A stretch of 64,000 bases of DNA from Paenibacillus sedimenti (GCF_014534655.1 NZ_JACVVD010000002.1:620001-684000), one strand, 5' to 3'; positions 16,849 through 26,692 are shown, counted from the stretch's first letter. Notes: generated by a model not told the origin, from the sequence alone. A program made the numbers and translations.

Positions 16849-18183
16849 TTATTTAGGCTGTACGCGGTATTCGGTGGGCGTGACGCCGGTTACTTTTTTG
16901 AAGACGCGGCTAAAATAATTCGGGTCTTTATAACCGACCTCGAAACAGACTTCTTTGAGGCTGAACGCACCTGATTCGATGAGCTCTTTCGCTTTTTGTA
17001 TGCGTAAACCGGTAACGAAATCGATAAAGGTTTCGCCGAACTGCTGCTTGAATACTTTGCTGAAATAGTGGGGGTTCAGATGGATAAATTCGGCTACTTC
17101 TTCCAGGGACAGGTCCTCGGTGAATTTATTCATGATATAACGTTTGGCTTTATCCAGCACAGTTACCGTTTGCTGCTCACGTTCTTCGCGTATCCGCTGC
17201 AGCGCGGAAACAACGTAGGAGCGATGTGTAGGATCTCCGTTTGCAGAAGATAAAGCGGCTCCGCCGCGTGCTCCCTGTTTAAGCTCATGGAAGTGGCAAA
17301 CCGCCAAGCTGGTTTCGAAATAAGTGGAAGCAAGGACAGCTTCAAAATAAGATTTACGCATCCCTTCAGCTCCGTTATAAGCCGATCCGATACCTACCGA
17401 AATCGTAATACCCAGCTGAGTTTCGGCCATCGCGCAAAGCTTTTCGCCATACAACGTCATGGTTTTGATCCAGACCTCATCATGCAGCTCAGGACTTTTC
17501 CTGATGAAAATCGCCATGTGCTGCTCGATTAATGAGCTTACGATGCAGGGAGGCAGGTGCGTTTTGGCGTAGCTGCGCATCGCATCGAAGATTTTCTTCT
17601 TATCCAGCGAACGCATAGGTTCGGAAAAAGCAACCACAACCGCGCAGCCTTGATCGAGGGGAAAATCCAGCCACTCCGCTAATTGCCCGGCTCCCGTCTC
17701 CAGCACTTGATCAACCATGAAAACGAAGGCCAGCTCATTCTCGACTAAGGGCAGCAGCTGCGAGACTTTATCGCGAAGCTCAAGCTGCTCGGTGCGCTTC
17801 CGCTTCTCCGTGTCCAGTTCCCCAATCAACTGCTGCAAAATGTGTACGACTTGCTCCCGTCCCGCCGGTTTGACGATGTATTCTTTCACGCCCAGCGTCA
17901 GCGCCTCCTTCGCGTAGGCAAAGTAATCGTAGGCGGTCACCATCACCATTTTGGCGTCAGGAAGCCGCTCTTTAATTTCCCGCAAAGCGGCCAGCCCCTG
18001 AATGCCGGGCATATTGACGTCCATGAAAATAATATGAGGACGGTACTCTTCTGCGCGCTCGATGGCAAGACGGCCATTTTCGGCATGAATGACTTCGAAA
18101 GTATCCGGCATCATGCGATGAACGATCCACTCCAATCCTTCCCGTTCCAGCGCTTCATCATCCGCAATCAACAACCGATACAT
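16849..18183 (-). CDS. AraC-type response regulator (YesN family)
   Basis: A 444-residue cytosolic response regulator. The receiver domain (1-120) has DDEALEREGLE and phosphoacceptor Asp in HIIFMDVNMPG with KPAG further on. A long middle region follows, and two helix-turn-helix motifs of the AraC type close the protein (about 340-444: LSLEEVAEFIHLNPHYFSKVFKQQFG and IESGAFSLKEVCFEVGYKDPNYFSRVFK in separate segments). Its start overlaps the end of the kinase gene. It probably activates the adjacent sugar symporter. Confidence 0.9.
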   Translation of the reverse strand: MYRLLIADDEALEREGLEWIVHRMMPDTFEVIHAENGRLAIERAEEYRPHIIFMDVNMPGIQGLAALREIKERLPDAKMVMVTAYDYFAYAKEALTLGVKEYIVKPAGREQVVHILQQLIGELDTEKRKRTEQLELRDKVSQLLPLVENELAFVFMVDQVLETGAGQLAEWLDFPLDQGCAVVVAFSEPMRSLDKKKIFDAMRSYAKTHLPPCIVSSLIEQHMAIFIRKSPELHDEVWIKTMTLYGEKLCAMAETQLGITISVGIGSAYNGAEGMRKSYFEAVLASTYFETSLAVCHFHELKQGARGGAALSSANGDPTHRSYVVSALQRIREEREQQTVTVLDKAKRYIMNKFTEDLSLEEVAEFIHLNPHYFSKVFKQQFGETFIDFVTGLRIQKAKELIESGAFSLKEVCFEVGYKDPNYFSRVFKKVTGVTPTEYRVQPK

Positions 18184-19619
18184 TAGTCGGAGCTCCTTTC
18201 TAAAGGGATTCGCAGCGTAACCGCCGTTCCTTTTCCCGCTTCACTTTGAATTTCAACCAGATCGGTGCGATCGTAAAAAATCTGCAGCCGCTTAAATACG
18301 TTTCTCGTACCGAGCCCAGTGGATGGTTTGTTATCGTCCCCGCCTAGATTTCCCGGTTCCAGCTTTAGTAATGCTTGGCGGACTTCCTCACGCATGCCGG
18401 TTCCGTTATCCGATACGGTGATGCGAACATAGTCGGCATCCCGCGAGATTTCAAGACGAATGACCGCGCCTTGCTCCATGCCTTCGATGCCGTGTACGAA
18501 TGCGTTTTCGACAAGCGGCTGAACGGTTAGCGCCGGAATGTGCGTTTGCAAAACGTACTCGTCGATGTCCATGACGAATCTTATCCGGTCGCGGAAGCGG
18601 GCTTGCTGAATGCTGACATATTGCCGGACATGGTTCAGTTCTTCCCGCAAAGTGACAGGCGCATCCAATTTGCTTAACCTGTAGCGTATAAGAGATGACA
18701 TGGATACGATCAAATCGCTGGTTTGCTCCGCACCTTCAAGCAGGGCCATTTTGGAAAGTACGTTCAACGAATTGAACAAGAAGTGAGGATTGATCTGACT
18801 TTGCAGCGCTTGTAGTTCCAGCTCTTTGACCAGGCGGTCTTTTTCCGAATTGGCTTTCTCCTTCGCCATCAATACTTTCAGATTGCTTACCATCTGGCTG
18901 AAGACATCGGATAGAATGCCGAGCTCGTCACTGGAACGACTGGGCAGGGGGTCCATATGCAGATTTCCTTTGGAAATACGCTGCGCGGTGCCGACAAGTC
19001 TGCTGACCGGTCCCGTAACGCTTCTGGAAATCCAAACCGCGACGACTATACTCATCACGGTGTTCACGATGAACACGGCCAACCCCCACCTATTCATTCG
19101 TTTGTTTTCTTGTTGAATCTCCCGGTAAATGGGCTGATAGTAGCTAAGCTCCAAATCGACAAGACGCTGTCCTTCGTCACGGATGAAGCTTGCAGTTTTC
19201 TCGGCGTCCATATAGTGGGTTAATGCATCGCTCGGCTTGTCGCGAAGGCCTGTGGCCTCAAGGGAAGCATGCTCTTGATCCATGAACGTATCCAGCATAT
19301 GGATGTAACCGGTGACGTCCGAACCATGCGGAGAGGTTTTGGACTGCTGCACAAGAGCAGATCGAAGCTCTTTTAACTGTGCCTGAGCCTGTAGGCTGCT
19401 CGTTTTACCTTCTTCGGTGGCATGAAGCAGGTAACCGTAGAGGGTACGCAGACTATCGTCCGTATACTGGACCGATTGCTTATACACCAGGATGCGATCC
19501 ATCATGACATCATAGCTCTTCTGGACAATCTTCGTATTTTGAAACAAAAAAAACGCAACTGAATTCGTAAGCAGCACCAGCAGAGGGATGAACAACAGAA
19601 GCTTCATACGGATCGTCAT
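18183..19619 (-). CDS. Membrane sensor histidine kinase (YesM/LytS-like)
   Basis: A 478-residue HPK7-type kinase. Membrane spans at about residues 6-26 and 175-198 bracket an extracellular sensor of about 145 residues, then HAMP (SRSVTGPVSRLVGTAQRIS and on), a phosphoacceptor His in QINPHFLFNSLN, and an ATPase domain with VQPLVENAFVHG and the G box DNGTGMREE. It overlaps the binding-protein gene before it by four bases and the regulator after it by one, so the three are co-translated. The extracellular domain likely receives the signal from the membrane-anchored sugar-binding protein. Confidence 0.9.
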   Translation of the reverse strand: MTIRMKLLLFIPLLVLLTNSVAFFLFQNTKIVQKSYDVMMDRILVYKQSVQYTDDSLRTLYGYLLHATEEGKTSSLQAQAQLKELRSALVQQSKTSPHGSDVTGYIHMLDTFMDQEHASLEATGLRDKPSDALTHYMDAEKTASFIRDEGQRLVDLELSYYQPIYREIQQENKRMNRWGLAVFIVNTVMSIVVAVWISRSVTGPVSRLVGTAQRISKGNLHMDPLPSRSSDELGILSDVFSQMVSNLKVLMAKEKANSEKDRLVKELELQALQSQINPHFLFNSLNVLSKMALLEGAEQTSDLIVSMSSLIRYRLSKLDAPVTLREELNHVRQYVSIQQARFRDRIRFVMDIDEYVLQTHIPALTVQPLVENAFVHGIEGMEQGAVIRLEISRDADYVRITVSDNGTGMREEVRQALLKLEPGNLGGDDNKPSTGLGTRNVFKRLQIFYDRTDLVEIQSEAGKGTAVTLRIPLERSSD

Positions 19620-20653
19620 GGCGTCGGCTCCCTTGAGGTTTCCGTCATGAGATCCGGCTTCGAAAGCAATCGCTTAACGGAGAGACCTGGAGAATTTCGG
19701 TCAAGCACTGTCGTATCTGTAAAATTTTGCGGCTGCACAACTTTTCCCAGAAAATATTCGTTCAGCAGAGCTATGGCTTTGTATCCCATATCGTGAGGCT
19801 GCTGGACAATGGTGGCGGCGATCTGTCCAGTCCGTATGCCTTCGACCGTCTCCGGAACATCATCAAAAGCAAAGATGCGCACTTCGCGCGGCCGAATACG
19901 CACAGCGGCCTCCTGAATGCCGGCACCGTCCAAAGCGCTGAAGCCAACCATGTAGCGGATTTGCGGGTTTTGCTTAAGCATCGTCTCCGCTTGTCCGGCA
20001 GCTTCCAGCCGGGAAATACGAGATGACTGCACATCGCTGATGGCAAGTCCGGGAAACTTACCGATGACCGACCGAAATCCCTCCAACCGCAGCTGTTGAT
20101 TGGCTGCTTGTTCGCTGCCGATCAGCACGCCAATGCTGCCTGCATGACCTGCTGCTTGGGCAACAAGCTCGCCCATTCGTTCGCCTGCCTCGCGATTATC
20201 GGTTCCGACATAGGACAGCCTGCGGCTGGCGGGCTCGTCCGTATCGACCGTAATGACGGGAATGCCTTGCGCTGCGGCTTTATCGATCAGGGAGCGGTAG
20301 TACGGATCGCCTATACCTTGCAGCACGATCGCATCAGCTTTCACGGCAATGCTCTTCTCCAGCAGCTTCGACTGCTCGGATGGATTGATCCGATATGGGC
20401 CGTCGTATGCAAGATCCATCCCATATTGCCCGGCTGCTTCTTTTGCGCCTTGTTCTATGGCACGCCAGTAAGGGTTATCCAATTCCTGGGAAATAAGGAT
20501 GACGCGGCGATGGCTAGTTTCCTGTGTATGACCGGTCTCTAACGGTCTGACCAGGTTCTTAATCCGTGAAGTGGAGTTAACAAACAGTAAAAGTAAACAA
20601 GCGAAAGCGATAAATAGAAGGGCCAGACCCCAGTTCCATTTGCGATTCAACAT
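19616..20653 (-). CDS. Membrane-anchored sugar-binding protein, sensory component (XylFII/RbsB-like)
   Basis: A 345-residue periplasmic-binding-protein family 1/4 domain held by one N-terminal membrane helix (about residues 7-26) with no lipobox. The binding fold is clear from ILISQELDNPYWRAIEQGA, ADAIVLQGIGDPYYRSL, VDTDEPASRRLSYVGTDN and FAFDDVPETVEGIRTG. I placed the start at 20653 because AAGGAG lies 8 bases upstream; a longer frame exists without a site. No transporter genes follow; instead a YesM/YesN pair does, so it should act as the sugar receptor of a three-component system like XylFII-LytS-YesN of clostridia. Confidence 0.85.
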   Translation of the reverse strand: MLNRKWNWGLALLFIAFACLLLLFVNSTSRIKNLVRPLETGHTQETSHRRVILISQELDNPYWRAIEQGAKEAAGQYGMDLAYDGPYRINPSEQSKLLEKSIAVKADAIVLQGIGDPYYRSLIDKAAAQGIPVITVDTDEPASRRLSYVGTDNREAGERMGELVAQAAGHAGSIGVLIGSEQAANQQLRLEGFRSVIGKFPGLAISDVQSSRISRLEAAGQAETMLKQNPQIRYMVGFSALDGAGIQEAAVRIRPREVRIFAFDDVPETVEGIRTGQIAATIVQQPHDMGYKAIALLNEYFLGKVVQPQNFTDTTVLDRNSPGLSVKRLLSKPDLMTETSREPTP

Positions 20654-20798
20654 CGAGAAGGCTCCTTGCTCACTATAAAGATTGGCTTCATTATACAAAA
20701 ATAATGATTCAAACCAAAGTGAAATGGAGCGAAGTGCTTCCGTCTCAACAGAATTAGGTATATAGTAAAAATAATTACTTGTTTAAAAAGGAGTCCCT

Positions 20799-22841
20799 AT
20801 GCCTACGATGACCGAACAGCTTAACGGCATTTTCCCGTCGGTATGCTCACTGGATTGTCCGGATCAGTGCGGCCTTCTGCTTCATAAGCAGGACGGGAAA
20901 ATCGTCAAAATAGAGGGAGACCCCTCCCATCCCGTTACCCAAGGGGCCATCTGCAACAAAGTCCGCAACATGACGGCGCGGATTTATGATCCGAAGCGGC
21001 TGCAATATCCGCTAAAGCGCATAGGCCGCAAAGGCGAGAACAAGTTTGAGCGTATCACATGGGATGAAGCGATAGACACGATTACATCAAAATGGAAAAA
21101 GCTCATTGACGAAGTGGGCTCCGAATCTATCATGCCGTACAGCTTCTACGGCAATATGGGCCGGATCGGTACGGAAGGAATGGATCGTCGCTTCTTCAAC
21201 CGGATGGGGGCAAGCCGATTGCTGTACACGATTTGCCAGTCGGCAGGCACTGAAGGCTACAATTACACGATGGGCGGCAGCTACGGGATCGATCCGGAGG
21301 ATACGATCCACTCGAAACTCATCATCATGTGGGGGATCAATGCGGTCAGCACGAACATGCATCAGGTCGTTCTCGCCGAGAAAGCGCGGAAGAACGGTGC
21401 GCAAATTATCGTCATTGATGTCCACAAAAACCAAACCGGCCGCTGGGCCGACTGGTTTATTCCGATTTTACCGGGTACGGATGCGGCGCTTGCGCTAGGG
21501 ATTATGCACATCTTGTTCGCTGAGAAGTTGGTGGATGAAAATTTCCTTCAGCAATATACGGTTGGGCATGAAGAGCTGCGTCAGCACGTTCGGCAGTATG
21601 AACCTGCTGTCGTCGCTGCGATTACCGGAGTGCCTGTCCAAGATATATACCGTCTGGCCCGTATGTATGGTCAAACCGCGCCCTCGTTCATTCGTATCGG
21701 GAATGGGCCGCAGCATCATGACAATGGCGGTATGTGTGTAAGGACGATTGCCTGCCTCCCGGCATTAACGGGACAATGGCTGCATCACGGCGGCGGCGCC
21801 ATCAAAGGGAATAGCGGGTATTTGGAGCACAATGCGGCTGCACTGCAGCGGCCGGATCTGCTTACAAAGAAGACACGGCAAATTAACATGAACCTGCTGG
21901 GGAACGCTTTGCTGGAGCTTGATCCGCCTATCCGTTCGCTATATATCTATAATTCCAATCCTGCCGTTGTTGCGCCGCACGCGAACAAAGTCAGGGAGGG
22001 GCTTCTGCGGGAAGATTTGTTCACGGTCGTCCATGATCTGTTCCTTACGGAGACTGCGATGTATGCAGATATTGTACTGCCGGCAACGTCTTCTTTTGAA
22101 AATACGGACTTCTATAAGTCCTATTGGCACCATTATGTGCAAATTCAACAGCCCGTTATCGCGCCTTATGAGGAAAGCAAAGCAAATGTAGATGTCTTCC
22201 GTCTGTTAGCGAAGGCAATGGGCTACGAAGAACAGGCGCTTCAAGAAACGGATGAGGCGATGATTCGCCAAGCTCTGGACAATCCAAAGAATCCGCATCT
22301 GGAAGGGATCACGTATGAAGGGTTACTTACGACCCAGTTTGCAAAAGCGAAAACGAAACCACTTTTTCCTGGCCGATTGAAGACGCCTAGCGGGAAGGTC
22401 GAGCTGTATTCCGCTAAAATGGAGAAGCTGGGTTACCCGCCTCTGCCGACTTACACGCCGCTGCCCGAGAAAGGGAAATTGCCGTTTCTTTTCGTTCCGG
22501 CACCGAATCATAACTTCTTGAATTCGACATTTTCGAATAATGAGAAGCATGCGCGCATGGAGAAAATGCCCAAACTGCATATGAATGCAGCGGATGCAGC
22601 ACGGCTTGGCCTGGTCCATGGCGACACGGCCCGGGTATGGAATGAGCGCGGGGAGTGCGAGCTGGTCGTATCTGCGGGTGAGGATGTGCTTCCCGGCGTC
22701 GTCGTCAGCCAAGGACTTTGGGCGGATTCGCCTGATAGCAAAGCACTCGTCAACGCCCTTACGCCTGACCGTGTGGCGGATATGGGCGGCGGGGCGACGT
22801 TCTTTTCCGGGCGAGTGAATGTGGAGAAGCTGATCTCGTGA
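20799..22841 (+). CDS. Molybdopterin oxidoreductase (YyaE/YoaE-like)
   Basis: A 680-residue member of the DMSO-reductase superfamily. An N-terminal [4Fe-4S] site is formed by C16, C20, C24 and a fourth Cys in VTQGAICNK near residue 52, followed by the bis-MGD-binding domains (IMWGINAVSTNMHQ, IGNGPQHHDNG, LYIYNSNPAVVAPHA) and the C-terminal dinucleotide-binding domain. No Tat signal is seen, so it is cytosolic. No iron-sulfur or membrane partner subunit is nearby, and substrate and electron partner are unknown. AAGGAG lies upstream of the ATG. Confidence 0.85.
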   Translation: MPTMTEQLNGIFPSVCSLDCPDQCGLLLHKQDGKIVKIEGDPSHPVTQGAICNKVRNMTARIYDPKRLQYPLKRIGRKGENKFERITWDEAIDTITSKWKKLIDEVGSESIMPYSFYGNMGRIGTEGMDRRFFNRMGASRLLYTICQSAGTEGYNYTMGGSYGIDPEDTIHSKLIIMWGINAVSTNMHQVVLAEKARKNGAQIIVIDVHKNQTGRWADWFIPILPGTDAALALGIMHILFAEKLVDENFLQQYTVGHEELRQHVRQYEPAVVAAITGVPVQDIYRLARMYGQTAPSFIRIGNGPQHHDNGGMCVRTIACLPALTGQWLHHGGGAIKGNSGYLEHNAAALQRPDLLTKKTRQINMNLLGNALLELDPPIRSLYIYNSNPAVVAPHANKVREGLLREDLFTVVHDLFLTETAMYADIVLPATSSFENTDFYKSYWHHYVQIQQPVIAPYEESKANVDVFRLLAKAMGYEEQALQETDEAMIRQALDNPKNPHLEGITYEGLLTTQFAKAKTKPLFPGRLKTPSGKVELYSAKMEKLGYPPLPTYTPLPEKGKLPFLFVPAPNHNFLNSTFSNNEKHARMEKMPKLHMNAADAARLGLVHGDTARVWNERGECELVVSAGEDVLPGVVVSQGLWADSPDSKALVNALTPDRVADMGGGATFFSGRVNVEKLIS

Positions 22842-22859
22842 CGTAACGAAATTTTAGAG

Positions 22860-22898
22860 TTGGCCACCTTACATAAGAAGAGGGTGGCCTTTTGGCAT
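22860..22898 (+). terminator. Hairpin terminator after the molybdopterin enzyme
   Basis: GGCCACC and GGTGGCC form a stem around a 14-base loop, followed by TTTT. Confidence 0.7.
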
Positions 22899-23024
22899 TT
22901 TACACAAAAAGTATCCTAATGTCGAAAAATAGGGGTTATTTTTATATACATTTTACGAATCTATTGTACTATTTAGATAGAGAGATATTTGAACAAAAGT
23001 AAAGAGATAGAGGAGAGGAATTTC

Positions 23025-24764
23025 ATGCGTGTACGACTGCCGCGAATGACAGTAGGTAAGAAGTTGTTTTTTTGTTTTATCATTGTTCTGCTGCTCACCG
23101 CTGTTGTAGGTTGGATGAGTCTGACCAACATGAAGTTGATTCAGAACAAAAGCGAAGAAATCAGCAAGCAGTGGATGCCAGGTGTTGAAGCTGTCAATGT
23201 GATCAGCTATTTGACTGAAAATGTGCACTCGCTGGACATGCAGCTGTTTATCCTGACGGATCAGGCGCAGCTTCAAACTACGGTGACTCAAGCGCTAGCA
23301 GGGATTAACAATGTGGACGAGCGGCTCAAACAGTTCGGGGAATCGCTCACGGATGAGCAAGAAAAGCGGAACTTTGAAGCGTTCAGCAACCAATGGAATA
23401 CATACAAGGGCTTTCATGAGAAATTCGTGCAGCTTAGTAAAGAAGTCAATCTTAGTAAAGGCTCCGGCAATAGGGATAAAGAGGTTCAGGCCCTTTTGAA
23501 TGATTCGAATAAAGTATTTGTGAATTTAAAGAAATATTTGGACGTTCTTGTGCAAATCAAGCATGAAGGTGCGGCTGCAGCGTCCGAAAACAGCTCGGTC
23601 ATTTATCGAACCGGACAAACGAACATGCTCTACGTGCTTGGTATCGCTGTTCTTGTCGGTCTGGCATTGGCGTTCCTAATAACCTACAACATTTCTAAAC
23701 CGGTACGGCTTGTCTCCCAAGCCCTTCAGGCTGTGTCTCTCGGCAGCTTGACTGAACGCGATGTGAAAGTGAGAAATAAGGACGAGATCGGCGAGCTGGT
23801 CGGGTCGTTAAACCGGATGAAGACGAATGTCAGAGATATTTTGCATCAAATTCGGGATGCCTCTTCCTTAGTGGCGGATTCATCGAAAGAGCTGCTAGCC
23901 CATTCGGAGCAAACGTCACAGGCTTCCAATCAAGTGGTTGAGGTCATGCAGCAAGTAGCGAGCGGAGCTGAAATACAAGTGCAGAATTACGAAGACACCC
24001 ATACGGCCATGACGGAAATGTCGATGGGAGTTGGGCGAATCGCCGAGGCTTCGTCCGAAGTATCGGATATTTCAATGGAAGCTTTTCGTGAAGCGAAGCA
24101 GGGCGAGCAAGATTTGCAGGCGCTCATTACGAGCATGAACGGCATGAGCGAAACGGTCGGAAGGGCGAATAGTGTTATTCAAAACTTGGAGAGTTATTCC
24201 CAGCAAATCGACAATATGATTGGCCTGATGGGCGGCATAGCGAAGCAAACGAATCTGCTTGCTTTGAATGCGGCGATTGAAGCGGCGCGTGCCGGCGAAG
24301 CGGGCAAAGGCTTTACGGTCGTTGCCGGGGAAGTGCGCAAGCTTTCGGAGCAGTCCGCTCAATTTGCGAATCAAATTACGGAGCTGATCGGGCAGATGCT
24401 CAGCAATACCGGGGTTGCCGTCCAGACGATGCACGAATGTCTGCAGGAGGTGGATTCGGGTAAAGAGATGGTACATACCGCTGAGGCGTCATTCCATCGC
24501 ATTTTTCTGGCTTCCGAGAAAGTGGCGGTCCGCATTCAAGAGGTTGCAGCAGCAGCTCAAGAGATGGCCGCCACTTCGGAAGAAGTGTCAGCATCCGTCG
24601 CGGAGACGAGCGCTCACGCTAGAAATTCGTCCACCTATGCGCAGCATGTGGCCGAAACCGCTGAGCATCAGCTTACTTCGCTGAACGACATCACGCAATC
24701 CGCTGGCAAGCTGAACGGCATTGCCGAACAATTGCACACGGCAGTTGGAAAGTTCAAACTTTAA
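23025..24764 (+). CDS. Methyl-accepting chemotaxis protein
   Basis: A 579-residue chemoreceptor. Membrane spans at about residues 15-36 and 200-222 flank an extracellular four-helix-bundle-type sensor; HAMP follows ([14 protein letters not shown]), then a long coiled-coil signalling domain with the conserved hairpin tip [19 protein letters not shown]. It would signal through CheA/CheW. I chose the ATG at 23025 because GGAGAGG lies just upstream; an earlier TTG at 22989 has no site. The ligand is not readable. It stands alone between two terminators. Confidence 0.92.
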   Translation: MRVRLPRMTVGKKLFFCFIIVLLLTAVVGWMSLTNMKLIQNKSEEISKQWMPGVEAVNVISYLTENVHSLDMQLFILTDQAQLQTTVTQALAGINNVDERLKQFGESLTDEQEKRNFEAFSNQWNTYKGFHEKFVQLSKEVNLSKGSGNRDKEVQALLNDSNKVFVNLKKYLDVLVQIKHEGAAAASENSSVIYRTGQTNMLYVLGIAVLVGLALAFLITYNISKPVRLVSQALQAVSLGSLTERDVKVRNKDEIGELVGSLNRMKTNVRDILHQIRDASSLVADSSKELLAHSEQTSQASNQVVEVMQQVASGAEIQVQNYEDTHTAMTEMSMGVGRIAEASSEVSDISMEAFREAKQGEQDLQALITSMNGMSETVGRANSVIQNLESYSQQIDNMIGLMGGIAKQTNLLALNAAIEAARAGEAGKGFTVVAGEVRKLSEQSAQFANQITELIGQMLSNTGVAVQTMHECLQEVDSGKEMVHTAEASFHRIFLASEKVAVRIQEVAAAAQEMAATSEEVSASVAETSAHARNSSTYAQHVAETAEHQLTSLNDITQSAGKLNGIAEQLHTAVGKFKL

Positions 24765-24769
24765 CTATT

Positions 24770-24810
24770 AACAAAGCCCGATCCAAGTGGAATCGGGCTT
24801 TCGTTTGTTT
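24770..24810 (+). terminator. Hairpin terminator after the MCP gene
   Basis: AAAGCCCGAT and ATCGGGCTTT form a perfect 10-bp stem followed by CGTTTGTTTT. Confidence 0.85.
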
Positions 24811-24821
24811 TGCTTAGCCTA

Positions 24822-24980
24822 TTATTTTTCTGCAGTGCTGGCGGAGGATTGATTTTCTTGGAATACCTCTGCTGCTTCCTCTGCGGAAAACTCCGTATCG
24901 TTTTGGCCTGGAACCGGTAACTTATTTAAGTCAGTCGTCTGGACATCCGCCTTGGATGCCTGATTATTTTGATTGGTCAT
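24822..24980 (-). CDS. Small hydrophilic protein, gamma-type SASP-like
   Basis: A 52-residue, Gln/Asn/Ser/Glu-rich protein without hydrophobic segments. It starts MTNQNNQASKADVQ and later has GQNDTEFSAEEAAEV and ENQSSAS, which resembles the NNQASK...VQ and GQ..TEF.SE pattern of gamma-type small acid-soluble spore proteins. Those are amino-acid reserves in spores rather than DNA-binding proteins. The ribosome site AAGGAGGTG sits 8 bases before the ATG at 24980, strong support for a real gene. The family call is by eye; the sequence is shorter and more acidic than typical SspE. Confidence 0.6.
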   Translation of the reverse strand: MTNQNNQASKADVQTTDLNKLPVPGQNDTEFSAEEAAEVFQENQSSASTAEK

Positions 24981-25050
24981 GCCTAAGCACCTCCTTCCTA
25001 AAAATAACAACAACGTATAGGTTTGCGCAAAATAAAATTTTTATGCAATA

Positions 25051-25067
25051 TTTACCCGGGTGGTAAA
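25051..25067. promoter_or_regulatory. Short palindrome between divergent genes
   Basis: TTTACC and GGTAAA flank CGGGT in the gap between the divergent SASP-like and AlkD-like genes. It could be an operator; no partner regulator is evident. Confidence 0.3.
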
Positions 25068-25169
25068 TTTGGACGAGTGGAATGTTTATTGTTGTTGACC
25101 CTTACACTAATGTCATTATCCTCATGGTATAATTGACAAAACTGAACTTTAGCAGGAGCAGATGAACCT

Positions 25170-25877
25170 ATGACATATGAAGAAGTGATGGTCAGGCTGG
25201 AAGAGCTGGGGACTGAGCAAACGAAGAAAACATTTCTTCGGCATGGCGCTAAGGAGCCTTTGTTCGGAGTGAAAGTCGGCGATCTTAAGAAGCTGGTCAA
25301 ATTCGTCAAAAAAGATCAAGAGCTTGCCTTAGCGCTCTATGATTCCGGCAATCATGATGCGATGTATCTGGCTGGACTTTCGGTCAATCCGAAAACGATG
25401 ACGAAAGAACGGCTTCAAAAATGGGTTCAAAAAGCGTATTGGCATATGCAGGCTGAATATACCGTTGCAGGAGTCACGGCGGAAAGCTGCAGCGCCCTCG
25501 AGCTGGCCGGAGAATGGATCGAATCACCGGAAGAAATGATCGCTGCATGCGGGTGGAGCGCTTATGCCAACTATGTAAGCATGACGCCGGACGAGCATTT
25601 GGATTTTGCCGAGATAGGGCGCCTCTTAAAGCGAATTAGAACGACCATTCATACCGAAAGAAATCGTGTACGCTATGTAATGAACAGCTTTGTGATCGTG
25701 GTCGGAAGCAGCTGTGAGCCTCTGCATGATGAGGCTATGAGCGTAGCTCGCGAGATTGGGACTGTTACTGTAGATGTTGGTCAGACGGCTTGCCAAGTTC
25801 CTTTAGCTGTCGATTACATTAACAAAGTAGAAGCTGCGGGCAAGCGAGGAACAAAGAAGAAAACTTGCATTTGTTAA
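25170..25877 (+). CDS. DNA alkylation repair protein, AlkD-like HEAT-repeat family
   Basis: A 235-residue alpha-helical protein of the AlkD family, recognised from TKKTFLRHGAKEPLFGVKVGDLKKLVK, the repeated helical pairs, and ACGWSAYANYV. Characterised AlkD removes positively charged alkylated bases such as 3- and 7-methyl adducts by base excision. The tail is lysine-rich and ends with KKKTCIC. AGCAGGAG lies upstream of the ATG. Some members of the wider family are not glycosylases, so the activity is probable rather than certain. Confidence 0.75.
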   Translation: MTYEEVMVRLEELGTEQTKKTFLRHGAKEPLFGVKVGDLKKLVKFVKKDQELALALYDSGNHDAMYLAGLSVNPKTMTKERLQKWVQKAYWHMQAEYTVAGVTAESCSALELAGEWIESPEEMIAACGWSAYANYVSMTPDEHLDFAEIGRLLKRIRTTIHTERNRVRYVMNSFVIVVGSSCEPLHDEAMSVAREIGTVTVDVGQTACQVPLAVDYINKVEAAGKRGTKKKTCIC

Positions 25878-26019
25878 GGATCGCGGGAAAGGATATAGCT
25901 ATTGCAGGATCGGTCGACGGCGGCTGTGAATGTGATAGCTTTTTTGCATAAAACAGCAGATGCGAAGAAATAGTAGATGGTGTGAGCAAACCTTTGAACA
26001 GAAAGAGAGGAAGACATGC

Positions 26020-26250
26020 ATGAATCAGCAATCACAAGGTAACCAGTCCCAGACAACCTCGGACCGCAATGTGCTTACGGATAAAGAGCTTCATTATTTG
26101 AAGGATTTTTTGTCTTGGGAACTGATGGCGATGAAAAAATGCAATGATACGGCCAATCGTTGCACCGATCCGCAAATTCAAACCCTCATCAGGCAAACCG
26201 GGCAAAAGCACCTGAATCACTATAACTCGCTGCTAACGCATCTTCATTAA
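26020..26250 (+). CDS. Small CotF-like spore coat protein
   Basis: A 76-residue protein with a helical region LTDKELHYLKDFLSWELMA and HLNHYNSLLTHLH, like one half of the coat-F ferritin-like fold. A variable Gln/Ser/Asn-rich head precedes it. The ATG at 26020 fits GAGAGGAAG upstream. It is directly followed by a second coat-F-like gene with a 24-base gap, so the two are probably co-expressed in sporulation. Confidence 0.65.
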   Translation: MNQQSQGNQSQTTSDRNVLTDKELHYLKDFLSWELMAMKKCNDTANRCTDPQIQTLIRQTGQKHLNHYNSLLTHLH

Positions 26251-26274
26251 TTGGATTCAAAGGAGGTTATCAAT

Positions 26275-26604
26275 ATGACGGTTGAATTAGCCATGCCCCA
26301 ATCGGGACAGCTGCCGCAGGTCAAAGGTCCTGAAATGAATGACCGTGATTTTATCAATGAAATTTTGACGCATGAAAAGTATTTGTCTGCCAGTTATAAT
26401 ACTGGACTCCTGGAAATGCAGAATCCCAAGCTCCACGCAACAGTTCAAAGCATACTCAGCGATACGCACAACAGCCAATATCAAATTTTCGACCAGATGT
26501 TCCAGAAAGGCTGGTACAAGATGAAAGTTGCGGATCAACAGGAGATCCAGCAGGTGAAAACGCAATTCACCAGCTATCAAACGCAGTTTCCGACCTTTCA
26601 ATGA
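26275..26604 (+). CDS. CotF-family spore coat protein
   Basis: A 109-residue protein with the coat-F pattern: NDRDFINEILTHEKYLSASYN, then ILSDTHNSQYQIFDQMFQKGWYKM and a Gln-rich tail. It is all-helical and related to CotF/YhcQ coat proteins. AAGGAGG lies 8 bases before the ATG at 26275, which decides the start over a TTG at 26251. A terminator follows. Confidence 0.75.
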   Translation: MTVELAMPQSGQLPQVKGPEMNDRDFINEILTHEKYLSASYNTGLLEMQNPKLHATVQSILSDTHNSQYQIFDQMFQKGWYKMKVADQQEIQQVKTQFTSYQTQFPTFQ

Positions 26605-26618
26605 TTGGTTAGATTCTA

Positions 26619-26670
26619 ATAAAAAGCGAGATCAATGAGCACCCTCTGTGCTCTTGATTTCGCTTTTTTG
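26619..26670 (+). terminator. Hairpin terminator after the CotF-like pair
   Basis: AAAAGCGAGATCAATGAGCAC and GTGCTCTTGATTTCGCTTTT form a long stem around a short loop, followed by a T run. Confidence 0.85.
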
Positions 26671-26692
26671 TACTACCTTGCGCATGATACCC

